DNA from: Juglans regia
Lineage: Eukaryota > Streptophyta > Magnoliopsida > Fagales > Juglandaceae
Assembly (NCBI RefSeq): GCF_001411555.2
Contig: NC_049912.1
Span: forward strand, 20,196,341-20,260,340
Length of the DNA: 64,000 bases
Direction of reading: 5' to 3'
Each line of letters opens with the position of its first letter. The stretch's first letter is position 1. Made by a program: the position numbers and the translations under genes. The notes under the pieces were generated by a model that ran no database searches, was not told where the DNA came from, and saw only the letters and a program-made list of their open reading frames with translations. Positions 1 through 10,924 of the stretch are shown here, piece after piece.

Positions 1-131
1 AGCCGTATTGAATGCAACATGGATTCTGCCATGGGCAGCATTAAATGCGGCATGCTTTCTGCTCTGGGCCACATTAAATGTGACATGGTTTCTGTCCTGG
101 GCCGCATTAATTGCGTCATGCTTTCTGTCTC
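1..131. repeat. 33-bp tandem repeat, about 4 copies
   Basis: Four diverged head-to-tail copies start at about position 0 (the first is cut by the window edge), 33, 66 and 99. Each has the pattern GGGC(C/A)(G/A)CATTAA(A)TGC followed by CATG and TTTCTG. The period is exactly 33, so all reading frames stay open through the array, which explains the short open frame there. It probably belongs to the LTR or leader of the retroelement that follows. Confidence 0.75.
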
Positions 132-653
132 GGGTCCCTTCCATCTGGTGATGTATGTCATATTCCTTCCTTCTCAAGTCTTGCCTGTGTCCTACGTCCT
201 CTGTCCCGTCAGCATGGCTCGACCCGGGTCTCTCGCCTGCTAGAGTCCTAATCTAGGTTGTTTGTTTGACTCAATCCATGTGATATCGCAGGGCCTTACC
301 TCTGTCCAATCCCGACTCAGACCACATATCTGGGTTGCGAACTAGGCCCATCCTTTCCAGTATAAGGGTTTTTCTCCCTTCACAGTACCCCGCAAATTTT
401 CAACACACTCGTGGGTTGGAAATTCTAAGAGATTTTTTTCTTTAAACTCTGGTCTAGAAACGTAGAAGACAAATGGGCACTCGCCTGCTCACTGTCGACG
501 TGAACCGATCTCTTTGTAATCATTGACGTTGTCCTCATTAATAAAAGCTGCTTTATGGCATGCCAACATTGCCCGGGTTTGGTCCGCTCCACATACGCGT
601 GCGGTAGTTAAACGTCACACCGTATTCCTGCAGCCGAGGCGTCTCTTCGAATC
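132..653 (+). mobile_element. LTR-like or leader sequence upstream of a gypsy-type ORF
   Basis: No gene is visible. The stretch is less AT-rich than its surroundings. It contains a TATA-like TATAAGG near 361, a pyrimidine-rich leader after it, and an AATAAAAG polyadenylation-like signal near 540. That order (TATA, transcribed region, poly(A) signal) directly upstream of a retroelement ORF suggests a degenerate LTR. I could not identify the LTR ends, a primer-binding site or a second copy in the window. Confidence 0.35.
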
Positions 654-1250
654 TTGTGTTATCGTTTCAGATATGTAACTGTTCCGTTCCTATTTATTTC
701 TTCTACCTCGTTCCTTCTTCTCCTTCTTTCCTTTCGTCTTCGTCTTGCTCTTCTCCTTTGCCCCTTCGAAGCCCTAAAAGTTTTCCTGATTCTTCCATCT
801 TCTCTTACCATGACTAAACGAAGCACGAACGAGGCTCAGTTCAATTATTATGCCTGGAAGCAGTGGACGTCAACGTCAACTATGACTAGTAACGAACTTC
901 AATCATTCTACAGAGAGTTCCCCATTCCTACTGAGACTGCTCTGGACCTCCCTCAACCTCATGCTACAATGGTTGACGAGCAGGGCCTATCGATGAAGGT
1001 GGCTCTTTATCCCCACATGTTTTCCATTGGCATGCGTTTGTCATTCTGCCGTCTGGTGCACGACATTCTAGACTTCCTAAAACTTGCTCCGGCGCAACTT
1101 AATCCTAATGCTTGGCACTTGGTCCTAGCCAGTTGTGCGACCTTTCAAATCGTTCTGAATGACTCAGAGGATTACCCCGATCTAACTGCCCGGGAGTTCC
1201 TAACTGTGTATCAAATCAATCGGCTCAATGGGAATTGTTGTTGCTTCTAA
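654..1250 (+). pseudogene. Fragment of plant 'putative gypsy type transposon' protein
   Basis: The open frame (198 aa) holds a segment at residues about 120-170 with the pattern LSFCRLVHDILDFLKLAPAQ, then LNPNAWH. This resembles the N-terminal domain annotated in plants as 'putative gypsy type transposon' (PF04195), found in gag-like ORFs of large plant LTR elements. The family protein is several hundred residues longer. Here it ends after a short NGNCCCF tail, and AT-rich non-coding DNA follows. The likely initiator is the ATG near 810 (MTKRSTNE), because the first 50 residues look like translated leader. It is a truncated remnant, identified from motif memory only. Confidence 0.6.
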
Positions 1251-1319
1251 TCATATTCTGCTGAAAAATGCTTCATTATTTTGGAGATACGTTATTCTTC
1301 AATAAATGATTAGGTAATT

Positions 1320-1415
1320 GAAAATTAAAAAGTGTTTGTATTTAAATAATATTTAAATATTGAGATGAGATGAGTTGAGATCATCTCTGAAATCAAATTA
1401 GGCTTAAGTCAAAGA
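1320..1415. repeat. Fragment of Tourist-like MITE
   Basis: The GAGATGAGATGAGTTGAGAT block near 1364-1385 and a right end reading AAATCAAATTAGGC followed by TTAA resemble one end of the abundant Tourist-like family described for 53437-53613. Most of the core is missing, so this is a short relic. Confidence 0.45.
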
Positions 1416-1698
1416 AATATGAGATCACTTTTAGTTTTAGTAGCCATTTTCCGTTAATTTGTATTTTGTTTTCTACTTTGTATTAATTTATTTGGGGGTA
1501 TCTGCAATTGTTGGATGCTTATCAATTGTTTTTTAAAATGTTGTTTCTTCATTGAGGATGCTAATTAGGACACAACTCATAGGCAAAACTAAACCCCGCA
1601 CAAAAGGATAAAACACCAGATCCGTATATGCTATCCCATTAAATAGTCTAAATTAAACTGTTTGTCGTGTACTCGGTGTCATTTGACATATGATTAAT

Positions 1699-1836
1699 GA
1701 GTAGTGCTACATGTACTTATAATTTTATTTATAAAAAATTTACAAAGATTTATTTTGTCAGTTTATTTTTAAAATTCAAAATTTTAAATTTTAAATTTTA
1801 TAATTTCGAAAAAGTATGTTTTTTTATAAATTTTTC
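1699..1836. mobile_element. MULE-like MITE with perfect 9-bp TSD
   Basis: The element starts GAGTAGTGCTACATGTAC and ends TTTTTC. It is flanked on both sides by the identical 9-mer ATGATTAAT (1690-1698 and 1837-1845). The left terminus fits the GAGTNNTGCTAC pattern shared by other elements in this window. The interior is AT-rich with short repeats of AAATTTTAAA and has no coding capacity. A 9-bp duplication is typical of Mutator-like transposition. Confidence 0.75.
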
Positions 1837-1845
1837 ATGATTAAT

Positions 1846-2362
1846 ATATAAACATTGACAACTTCTTGTAGAGGTCCTACGGACTAAAGCTATCCGACAG
1901 ATAAACCGAAGAAATTGATGTAATGTATGTGGAGGTACGTATTATATCACAGAAACTGTCTATTGAATTCACTGTTTTTGTTCAACCTCAATCCTTGTCA
2001 ATACCAAGTTGTAGGTGTTCTCTTTTCCATCGATCGTTCACGAGTTGTCTGACGACCATGTCTATAAAATATGAACAAAATTCACGGTAATCACATGATC
2101 CCCACTATACACATGACTCTCTTTATAGTTTTGGATAAGGCTAACCCTTCTATTTTTCTTTCTTCTTTGCACTATACACACATGGGTTTGGGACGTCGAC
2201 GATGATAAGCAAAGGATCGTCATCATCTTATTATAGAGTCAGGATTAATTAGACTAAGATCAGGATTTGAATTAAGACATTTGTTCTAATATCTTATAAA
2301 ATTATCATTTATCTTAAAAATTTAAACTGATGTTAAGAACAAATTTAATCAATTTCATATTA
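1846..2362. other. No gene seen
   Basis: This is AT-rich intergenic sequence. I see no coding signature, RNA gene or repeat boundary in it. Confidence 0.6.
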
Positions 2363-2371
2363 TATTGTTTA

Positions 2372-2528
2372 GAGTAATGCTACATACGAGTGTGCAAGCG
2401 CTTTGAAAAAAAATTTGAACCACTATTAAAAATTTAATTTTTTTTTTCATGTGGATTCAGTTTTTATTTATTTTTTTCAAAATAATTGCGCAACGCTTTT
2501 ACATTCACGACTGCAACTATTATTTCTC
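2372..2528. mobile_element. MULE-like MITE with perfect 9-bp TSD
   Basis: This 157-bp element begins GAGTAATGCTACATACGAGT and ends CTATTATTTCTC. The identical 9-mer TATTGTTTA flanks it at 2363-2371 and 2529-2537. The interior has a poly-A/poly-T hairpin-like core with no coding potential. Its sequence closely parallels the copy nested at 52322-52492 (same GTGGAT and TTATT..TTTTCAAA blocks), so the two belong to one family. Confidence 0.85.
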
Positions 2529-2537
2529 TATTGTTTA

Positions 2538-3274
2538 ACACATCCTAGCTAGTCTCACCCATGCTTTTCTTAAATTCTTTGAAAAATCCCTTGGCATATT
2601 ACTCACCCTTCTTACCAATTTGGCTCATCATATGACTTGGAAACATCGAACATGCGTACTAGTTGAAGTACTTTTCCTATTGGAATGTGAATTTAATTAC
2701 CCTCTATTTTGCATAATTGATGTAACTACATATATTATGCTTAGGGACATGGGGTTATTGAATCAAATATCCTCTATAGCAACAACACTAATCTTGAAAT
2801 TCTTGTATAATATCCTTAAAAACTCATATCCTTAAATAAAAAAAACATGCTAGGAGTCGAGTCGTCATATCCTCCCAAAAAATTAGCCACAAAACTCGCT
2901 CTACTCTCCAATTAGAACCTATTTACTATATGCTGTACATGATCACTCCACCCCAAATTAACTAATATATATATATAGTTTTTGGCTTGTAGTTTTACTG
3001 TGTTCTAGTGAAGCTACTTGGAAGATTCAAATCTAAAGAATTTGAGATATTTGACCAGGTTTCATTTGCTTTCTCCTTAAGAAAAGGGGAGTGCTTATAC
3101 TTTACAACCACCTATATATTGTAAACTCAAGCAAACCAGTTATATCCCATGTCACTAATATTTCAATACAAATATATAGAATATAGGGAATGAGTTGTAT
3201 AGTCTTAGAATGTGTAAGATTTGTGGACTCTCGAGCGGATTTAGAACTCACATAAAAGTACGAAAAATTCTAAA
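2538..3274. other. No gene seen
   Basis: This is AT-rich intergenic DNA with one short chance open frame near 2620-2835. I see no family resemblance and no splice-supported extension. Confidence 0.55.
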
Positions 3275-3422
3275 CATAAGCCCCACACCCTACACACCCA
3301 CTTAAAAACATGTGATTTTACTTTTTTATTCTCATATTTCATATTGAATTCAATATGAAATATGAGGATAAAAAAGTAAAATCACATGTTTTTAAGTGGG
3401 TGTGCAGGGTGTGAAGCTTATG
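3275..3422. repeat. 148-bp near-perfect palindrome (foldback element)
   Basis: The left arm (3275-3348) and right arm (3349-3422) are reverse complements with only about four mismatches, and they meet without a loop at GAATTC (3346-3351). The arms contain CATAAG, CACACCCT and ACACCCACTTAAAAACATG. Just outside the right arm the sequence TGTAGCACAACTCT reads, on the other strand, AGAGTTGTGCTACA. That resembles the GAGTNNTGCTAC terminus of the MULE-like MITEs here, so this is probably a foldback-type member of that group. Confidence 0.85.
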
Positions 3423-3945
3423 TGTAGCACAACTCTAAAAGTACAGTACTTTTTTCAAAATAACTGCACGAAGTTTATATATTCTAAAACTGTATTAAGC
3501 ATTGCTTATAGAATATTGTTAGATGTTGGTAGATTGGGTGGCTTTAGCCCATTGCTTAATTCTACTAGAAATAGATTCGGATCAACCCAACTCATGTCTA
3601 TCTGACAAAAGTCCTAAAAAGTAAAATCACAAACAACAATGTTTTTGATAAACATTGACCAGTTCAGAGTTCTCTTGTTTGAAGATCAAGTTAATAATGT
3701 TTATAATCAAATGAACAATAAAATAATGTCCATTTGATTGCAAGAGTTTAATATTCTTGCCACCAATCTAAAAATAAAGAAAATATCAAAGTAGAAATAT
3801 TTAAGAAATACATAATATTAGAGAATTATATAAAGTTATATGGGGCTACCTTAAATAAAAGAAAAAAGCAAATATAAGGATCAAGTGTATTTAAAAAGAG
3901 TGTTACTTGAAGATAAGAATGTTATTGTTATCTTTATATTTATCA
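3423..3945. other. No gene seen
   Basis: This is AT-rich sequence downstream of the palindrome. A short open frame that begins inside the palindrome has no recognisable domain. Confidence 0.5.
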
Positions 3946-4432
3946 TTATCTCATCCAGAGACAAAGTATTGAATCTAAATCAAGATTTTTAGCTATTTCT
4001 CTTTCAATATAGACAACTAAATTATTTACTAGAAACTCATCTTCAATTTTGTTGCGAATTCTTGTTTTAACAACCTTCATAGCTGAAAATGCTTGTTCAC
4101 TGGTCGTTGTAGATACTGGAAGAGTCAAAACAAGACGAATCAATCTATCAGTAAGATAGTATGTCTTTGATTTCTTTGTCTCTACCAATCTTCGACATAA
4201 ATTTGCAGTAGATGACAAATTCTGAAATTTCAGATTAATAAGTACATTAACTTCAAAATGATTTAATTAAAACCTTAAATTAATTTTCTCGTTCTCAGAA
4301 AAATCAAGAGGATAATATTTTTCTACAAGACAATAGATATCATTAATATTAAAGGATTTATAAGCATCCTTTGAATCCAAAGTTGAGCTAAGGGTTAAAA
4401 GCTTTGTCGCTCCTTCACCAAACCTACTAGAT
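3946..4432 (-). pseudogene. hAT transposase C-terminal remnant
   Basis: Read on the minus strand, the sequence encodes the C-terminal dimerisation region of a plant hAT / zinc-finger MYM-type transposase. Upstream (about 4250-4430) is a stretch resembling RFxEGATKLLTLSSTLDSKD and YYPLDFSENEKINLR. Then comes an in-frame TAA just after LRF. The frame resumes with LCRRLVETKKS and the hallmark LPVSTTTSEQAFSAMK and VVYIEREIA. DNA-binding and catalytic parts are absent, so it is a truncated, stop-containing relic. At about 4430 it abuts a Copia fragment with no intervening DNA. Confidence 0.85.
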
Positions 4433-4777
4433 ACTTTGGTAAATTTGTCTTGCTCATCATGCTCCTAACCATATCCTTCAAAGTCCGATTTTGTCTCTCA
4501 AAAACGTCATTCTGCTTAGGTGTCACTGGCATGGTGTATTGAGGTACTATCACACACTCTTGTAAAAATTTTACAAAATCACCTATATTTTTACCAAACT
4601 TATCATACTTCCCATAGTACTCACCACCACGATCAGAGCTAACAACTTTAATATTTTTCTCACATTATTTCTCTATTTCAATTTTGAATATCTTAAATTT
4701 CTCAAGAGCAAGAGATTTATCATTAATCAATTAAATATATCCATAGCGAGAGAAATCATCAATAAAAGTTATAATTT
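4430..4777 (-). pseudogene. Copia integrase fragment, second copy
   Basis: This about 340-bp stretch is a diverged copy of part of the Copia integrase at about 8830-9170. Both carry the same series of blocks, including CATGCTCCTAACCATATCC, CTCAAAAACGTCATTCTGC and GAGAGAAATCATCAATAAAA. Differences are scattered substitutions and small indels, including a stop where the other copy reads through. It begins exactly where the hAT remnant ends and stops near 4777. Confidence 0.85.
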
Positions 4778-4877
4778 GCAATAAATAGTTCAATTGGATT
4801 TTTTAAGTCACACCACTAACTTTCTGTGTTAAATCTTATCTCAATGAATAGTAGTACTACTTCATCTTCTTGGCAAA

Positions 4878-5280
4878 TTTCTAGCAGCTGATTTGCCCAC
4901 ACTCACACACACGCAACCATCTTTTGCACATGCATTTATAGAAATGGATTTATCTGCCCCTAGGGAGGATATGATCTGGGTTGGTATTGGAGATGATGGA
5001 TTTTGGCAGAGAATTGAGTATGAAAGATCCATTAGTTTTTGTAGGCACTGTAAACTTCAAGGGCATGATGTTATGGATTTTACAAAGCTTTTGGGTAAGG
5101 TCCCTATTGTTTCTAAACATAAGAAATCTATTGTTGAGAATGCCAATAATATCGAAAGACAAGCAGGTGAGAAAATATGGGTTCCCAAAAACAAACCAGA
5201 AGAAAACTCAAGAATGCCTTCAACTGATAATCCTAGGTCCTCTACGGAACCTAACCCCATCATTAGGGATTTAACAGGTC
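4878..5280 (+). pseudogene. LINE ORF1 fragment with zinc knuckle
   Basis: The reading frame contains FIEMDLSAPREDMIWVGIGD, an EYERSISFCRHCKLQGHD zinc-knuckle-like segment (C-x2-C-x4-H) and a following KIWVPKNK. This is the C-terminal part of plant L1-type ORF1 (DUF4283 plus CCHC knuckle). The rest of the LINE is missing. The frame then runs into an unrelated GAACCG-rich sequence at about 5275. Confidence 0.75.
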
Positions 5281-5425
5281 CAACTCGGTCTTGTTTTGTA
5301 TATTTTTTAGGACCGAACCGATATATACCAATTTTAAAAATTTAAGAACCGATACCAAACCGATTTACTACCGAAACTAGAACTTTCAGCTTTTCCGGTT
5401 TTGGTTTGGTTTTTCTAGTTTTATG
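5270..5425. repeat. GAACCG/CCGGTT-rich repeat end
   Basis: The stretch is a dense series of ACCGAACCG, ACCGATA and CCGGTTTTGG motifs on both strands, followed by AT-rich DNA. A similar GAACCG/CCGGTT cluster with AT-rich flank occurs at about 24375-24535 inside the Gypsy element. This looks like the end of a dispersed non-autonomous element, but I could not define both termini. Confidence 0.5.
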
Positions 5426-6993
5426 GATTATCTGTGTTAGTAATAATATTATGTTTACATATACTAAATTATTAGTCTATTTATATTATTTTATAATAAT
5501 TAACACATACTAGTATAGTATTGAATTTAACTATAGTCTATATAAGTTCTCGACTTTTTATATGAGTATATATGATCAAATTGTTGTATATAATATAAAT
5601 CACAATCACAGTTTAGAAAATATACATGTGGAAGACATTTTGAAAGCAAATCTTGATACTCCACAAATATTAGCAGTCAAATATTCTCCTCCTTACTCAC
5701 AAAAGTATTAGCCTTCAATGGGGTAAGCCAATAGACACACATAGAAATGAGAGGGGACCTAGCCATATATATAGAAAACTTATGGAATCCTCCCATTAAA
5801 AGCTCAAATCCCAATTATAAGGTTTAAGAAATTTTCAGAATAAAACCCTTAAACTTCCCAATAATGTTTAAGAAATTTCCAAAATAAAACATTTAAGCTT
5901 TCTGGCCTACATATGTAATTTGCCACATTAAATAGGATATAATCCTATATTACAAAGGTGCAAAAAATTTCAAATGATCACTCAACATATCGGGTTTAAC
6001 CAAAGTACCATGATTGCATATCTAACCCCTTTTTATAAAACACAAAATATGCAATCAAATGAAGCTCATATTTTGAAAATATTCTAACTTTCTCTCACTT
6101 GGGCAAACATTGATTGCTATTAAATAATAAAATAAAAACTTGTTTTGAAAATGACTCTCGGGTTAAACTACATAGGTGGCCACACATATATATAGCTCTA
6201 ATGATAGTACCTTAGAAAACACGATCCTGTCAACAAGAATATTAATATCAAATATAGAAGTCATTACACCACTTAGATGATGTAAGACCACTCCACAGCT
6301 ACAAATGCTAATATCCTCATCGACATGGATCTCCATCCTCCGACCAATGTGATAGTATGTAGTATGAACTTAGCACCAATGTGATCAAAAGCTGTACTAA
6401 TTCATATCAGTCTCATAATACTTCAAAATGAATCCACATGCCTCTAAAAGAGACTCATCTTATGTCTTTTATCTGTTATATCTCGATATCTTAATGATAT
6501 GATAATAAAAGACATAAGCCAAATGCATGCTCAAAACATAGTTTATGAATAGGGGAGATATATATATATATATATATATTATTGAAAGGAGTTGTACCAA
6601 AAAACATATAGGTTGCCTATGTACCACATAAAAAGGGATCGAGCCAAAACGTAGTTTGTTTTTTTTTTTTTTAACATAAGTAACCCCCACTAACTAAAAA
6701 CAACAAAAGTCTCCACGATACCCATATTAGTAACATGTGTTTTAAAGACTTTAGGAGCGAGTCACATAGTCAAAGGATCTACAATCATCGCCTCTGTATT
6801 TATATGTTATATCTTTGTCTCCCCTTCCTAAACTCTATCTCTAACCACCAAATACTTGATGTCAATGTGCTTGGACCCACCAGAACTCTTATTATTCTTT
6901 GAAAAAAAATACCGTTATGCTATTATCAAAATAAATAGTAATTGGTCTCTAGATGGAATCAACAGATTTTAGTCCAAAAATGAAATTCCTTAA
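5426..6993. other. AT-rich region, possibly the 3' LTR/UTR of the adjacent Copia
   Basis: There is no coding sequence apart from chance frames. It contains a (TA)n run at about 6559-6580 and a T-tract at about 6658-6672. On the minus strand a purine-rich GTGGAGAC followed by TTTTGTTG near 6700-6717 could be a Copia polypurine tract and LTR start. No matching LTR upstream of gag was found, so this stays a suggestion. Confidence 0.3.
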
Positions 6994-7212
6994 CTAAACA
7001 GCTTGGATCGTAACTCCATAACATGCCACAAATTCAGCTTGCATAGTAAAAGATGCCACCAGAGTTTGTTTAGCACTTTTCCAAGAAACAGCACCCTCAG
7101 CCAGTGTAAAAACATAACCTGAGATTGATTTCAAATCATCTTGACATCCAACAAGGTGATTTGAATGCTGGAATGCGAGCATATAACTTTCAGTCTTCTT
7201 CAAGTATCTCAT
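6994..7212 (-). pseudogene. Copia RNase H end
   Basis: The minus-strand frame reads RYLKKTESYMLAFQHSNHL, GCQDDLKSISGYVFTLAEGA, VSWKSAKQTLVASFTMQAEF and VACYGVTIQAV, the standard Copia RNase H end. The piece usually found between the HSNHL and GCQDD blocks (roughly ten residues including the YSDSD aspartates) is absent, a small in-frame deletion that removes a catalytic aspartate. Confidence 0.8.
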
Positions 7213-8171
7213 AACTTTCTTAGCTGCTTTCCAATGCCCTTGCCCTAGATTTGACTGAAACCTACTAAGAACACTGACTGCATAGGCTACAACTAGTCTA
7301 GTGCAAACTTAAGTATACATCAAGCTCCCCACAGCAATAGCACATGGTATATTATTCATAGATTCCCTTTCTAGCTCATTCCTAGGACATTGAGTTTTGT
7401 TGAACTTATTTTCTTTTATGATGGGTACATCACCAGGTGCACAATTTTGTATTTCAAACCTTTGTAGTACACATCGTATATAAGTCTTCTAAGAAAGTCC
7501 CAACAAAACACAAGCTCTATTACGACATATTCTAATACCAAGCACAAAAGAAGTTTCTCTAAGATCTTTCATCTCAAAATTAGCAGATAATATTTTCTCT
7601 GTCTCATGAAGTAATCTCAAGTTACTGCTAGTAAGCAAAATGTCATCAACATACAGAACAAGGAAAATAAAATTTCTCCTACTGGTCTTGCGATATATAT
7701 TCTAGTCTACTGTATTTTTAATAAAACCAAAAGAAGTCACAACATCTTCAAACTTCAAATACCACTGTCGAGATGTTTGCTTAAGGCCATATAATGATTT
7801 ATTTAACTTACATACCAAGTTTTATTTTCCCTTCACAACAAAATCTTCATGTTGTCTCATTTAAACCTCTTCAGAAATATCTCCATTCAAAATGTTGTCT
7901 TTACATCCATATAATGAAACTCTAAATCATAGTGTGCCACAAGTGTTCTGATAATTCTAAAAGAATCTTTGGACGAAACTGGTGAAAAGGTTATATTATA
8001 GTCAATGTCCTCTCGCTGAGTAAACCCTTTTGCAACCAATCTTGCATTCTTTGGTTCAACATTCCCTTTTAAATCCAATTTTCTTTTGAAAATCCACTTA
8101 TTGTTTATTGTCTTAGAATCTGGAGGTAGTTCAACAAGTTCCCAAACTCCACTATGTTCCATAGAATGCAT
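7213..8171 (-). pseudogene. Copia reverse transcriptase
   Basis: The first half (8171-7887) reads SGVWELVELPPDSKTINNKW, IFKRKLDLKGNVEPKNARLV, AKGFTQREDIDYNITFSPVS and HYMDVKTTF, which is the Copia RT N-terminus. The second half is broken by stops but keeps the catalytic box: LVLYVDDILLTSSN is readable on the minus strand with YVDD at 7653-7642. So the active-site aspartates survive although the frame does not. Confidence 0.85.
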
Positions 8172-8760
8172 TTCATCTTCCTTATCACTTTGTCATTTAT
8201 TTGACTCATGGCTTGTCAAGGCTTGATTAAATGTAACAGGATCAACAATATGCCCAATATTAAAATCACACTCCAAACAAATAGACAATGTAATCATTTG
8301 GCAATGCAGACTTTCTTTCCCTTTGTGTTCTTCTGACTTGTTGTTCAAAAACTGACTCAATAACGGTTGGAGGAGAAAAATGAAGTTCTTCTTGATGCCT
8401 AGGTTCTTCATTAAAAATTTCAATAGGCTGAGAAACAATTCTTTCCTGTATAACAGGAACTAGAACCACAACTTGATTAGGTTCAACAAAAGGTTCCTTC
8501 AATACAGAACTCTCACTATCACCAACATCATTCTCCAAAAATTTGGCAGTAATGGACTTAACAATTCTGGTGCCACGATTAGGACAATAGAACTTATATC
8601 CTTTTGATATGTCTCGGGACCTAATAAAATAACCAGGAGTGGATTTTGGGTCTAATTTCTTTACAAGAGGGTTATAAATCCTAATCTCAACTGGGCATCC
8701 CCAAAATCTGAAATGACCCAAACTTGGCTTATGGCCTGTCCACAATTCAAAATGAGTTTT

Positions 8761-9350
8761 TTAAATAGCTTTACTGGAAACCTTGTTCAAAATGTACATT
8801 GCAATTTTTAAAGCTTCACCCCATAGATACTCTGGTAAATTTGTTCTGCTCGTCATGCTCCTAACCATATCCTTCAAAGTCCAATTTTGTCTTTCAAAAA
8901 CGTCATTCTGCTCAAATTTCCTTGGCATGGTGTATTGAGATATTATCCCACACTCTTGTAAAAATTTTGCAAAATTACCCATGTTTCAACCAGACTCATC
9001 ATACTTCCAATAGTATTCACATCACGATCAAACCTGACAACTTTAATATTTTTCCCACATTGTTTCTCTACTTCAATTTTGAATATATTAAATTTCTCAA
9101 GAGCAATGGATTTATCATTAATCAAGTAAACATATTCATAGTGAGAGAAATCATCAATAAAAGTTATGAAGTATTTATTTCCACATATGGTAGAAGGTAA
9201 AGGTCCACTAATGTCGATATGTATTAAGTTTAAAAGACCATCACTCCTAATGCAACTTTTTCTTGAGGATTTAGTCAGCTTTCCTCTTATATAGTCCATA
9301 CGGGTGTCAAAATCTGAGTAATCTAGTGAGGGAAGTATCTCAACTTTCAA
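8761..9350 (-). pseudogene. Copia integrase core
   Basis: Two overlapping minus-strand frames cover the integrase: LLNLIHIDISGPLPS, GNKYFITFIDDFSHYEYVYL and ALEKFNIFKIEVEKQ, then LQECGIISQYTMPRKFEQND and LKDMVRSMTSRTNLPEYLWG. The DDE core is partly altered: the second catalytic region reads VVRFDRDVNTIG and lies at the frameshift near 8980-9010. It is clearly non-functional. Confidence 0.85.
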
Positions 9351-9768
9351 TTCTTTCCTTTGAAATGTGCCCTAACCTCTTGTACCACAATATAGAAGAT
9401 AATTTACGGATTAAAGACATTTTCTTTGCTACATTAGTAACACAAGAAACTTCACCCAAAAAATTCGAAGACATTCTATATAAACCATCACATAAAAGAC
9501 TATTTCTAACCAAACGATAATCATAAAACAACTCAACTTTTCCATTACCAAACTTAAAAGAAAAACTAGAATCATCAAGGTTTGATATAGAAATTAAATT
9601 CTGTCTCATTGACGATACAAAAACTATATTCTCCAAAAGAAGAGAAAAACCAGACTCCAAAGATAACTTTACTACTCCTATAAACTCAACTTTCACTTTA
9701 ACTTCATTCCCAACGCACAAGTTCACTTCATTCTCACGTGGCCTCTGTTTACTTATGAACCCTTGCAA
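9340..9768 (-). pseudogene. Copia protease/GAG-pre-integrase segment
   Basis: This open minus-strand stretch has the Copia pattern VKVEFIGVVKLSLESGF, LLLENIVFVSSMRQNLISIS, GLYRMSS, and then the integrase zinc-binding start LWYKRLGHISKERIE (LWHxRLGHIS in the family). The protease active-site region just upstream (DSGA in the family) falls in a damaged region reading IDLSANIHIANS. Confidence 0.85.
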
Positions 9769-9774
9769 GGAATT

Positions 9775-10470
9775 CGCAATATGAATATTTGCACTTAAAT
9801 CTATCTACCAAGATTTTAAAGGTACATCTACTAAAGAAGACTCAAAACAATCTAAGGCCAAGGAGGTACCTGCCGAGTTCTTCTTCTTCTTCTCTAACCA
9901 AGCCTTAAACTTAAAACAATCATTTTGCTAATGACCTTCTTTTTACAGAACTTACATTGATCATTTTTCTTTATAGTTCCTTTTGGATCACCAAAAGTTT
10001 GACCTCCAAACCTTTTATTGTACTGATTTCGTGTGACTTATTGCCCTTATGGAACTTAGACATATGATTATGAGAAGACCCTTTGTTCGATGGTGGCTAA
10101 AAAACTAATTGCACAGCTTCAACAGTCTCACGACCCATCCTATACTCCTCTTGGGCACACACTGCTATTAAATCATTTAAATTCTATTTATCCCACTGAG
10201 CATTATAAGCAACCTTTAGCTGATTAAACTGGCTAAGAAGGCTATTGAGAACATGATAAGACCAGAAAAAGCTCCGCAATGGAGAACTTTAAGGGCTTCT
10301 AGCTTAGAGGGTATATGTATCATTTTCATAATGTACTCCCTAGCTCCACTTATACCATTATATTTCATACTTATTAGTTTATCTATCAGATCTCCAGTTT
10401 CAGCTTTATCAGACTCAACAAACGTGCACTTTGTAGGATGCGTAGCAGACTATCAAGAGGCAACAAGCTG
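9775..10470 (-). pseudogene. Copia gag and zinc knuckle
   Basis: The minus-strand translation gives DKAETGDLIDKLISMKYNGI then GAREYIMKMIHIPSKLEALK, typical of Copia gag (UBN2-like). It is followed after a frameshift by AYNAQWDK and AVCAQEEYRMGRETVEAVQL. A Cys/His-rich GHQQ..F-like knuckle precedes LEKKKKNSAGTSLA. Stops interrupt several points. Substitutions such as W-to-stop in the NAQWDK..L stretch mark it as decayed. Confidence 0.8.
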
Positions 10471-10924
10471 GTTTTTAACTACTCTCGATAAATTACATTT
10501 TTAGAACTTTGTGAACATGTAAACTTTGTCAAAATATATCAAATATCTTCCTAATTTAACAAAACAATTACCTAGAGATAACAATAAAGTCCAAAAAGTA
10601 CTAACAATAGAGTACCAAGTGATTGGTCCCCATTACAAACACTAACAACAAAGTAAGCATCTGGTTGGTCAAGATTATATACAATAGCAAACCAACAAAG
10701 TCCCTAATTTTTTATTTTTATTTTTTTTTAACAGGGCAAGCTCCCCTCAATTTATTAATAACCATCGCTTAAAGTGGAGGAAAACCAACATTACATCGAT
10801 CTACCAAAAAACCAATACCACAAAAAGACAATACTGAACCAAAAGTAAAGAAAAACACAAGATTTCTATGGCTAAAAATTTGGGAGTCTCGTTTTATCTA
10901 ACCAAATAATCCCCTTCAACAACC

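Larger units (their letters stand above)
6994..10500 (-). mobile_element. Degenerate Ty1/Copia retrotransposon (gag-PR-INT-RT-RNH)
   Basis: On the minus strand, Copia domains appear in canonical order: gag (about 10470-9950), zinc knuckle and protease region (about 9950-9600), GAG-pre-integrase (about 9600-9340), integrase (about 9350-8760), hinge (about 8745-8190), reverse transcriptase (about 8171-7213) and RNase H (about 7212-6990). Multiple stops and frameshifts split the polyprotein. LTRs are not clearly recognisable. It resembles the plant Pol polyprotein class annotated as TNT 1-94-like. The integrase part was also copied to 4430-4777. Confidence 0.9.

Noticed and set aside
5426..6993. 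Definite 3' LTR of the Copia element
   Set aside because: A purine tract and possible LTR start exist near 6700-6717, but no second LTR was found upstream of gag, so LTR boundaries cannot be claimed.
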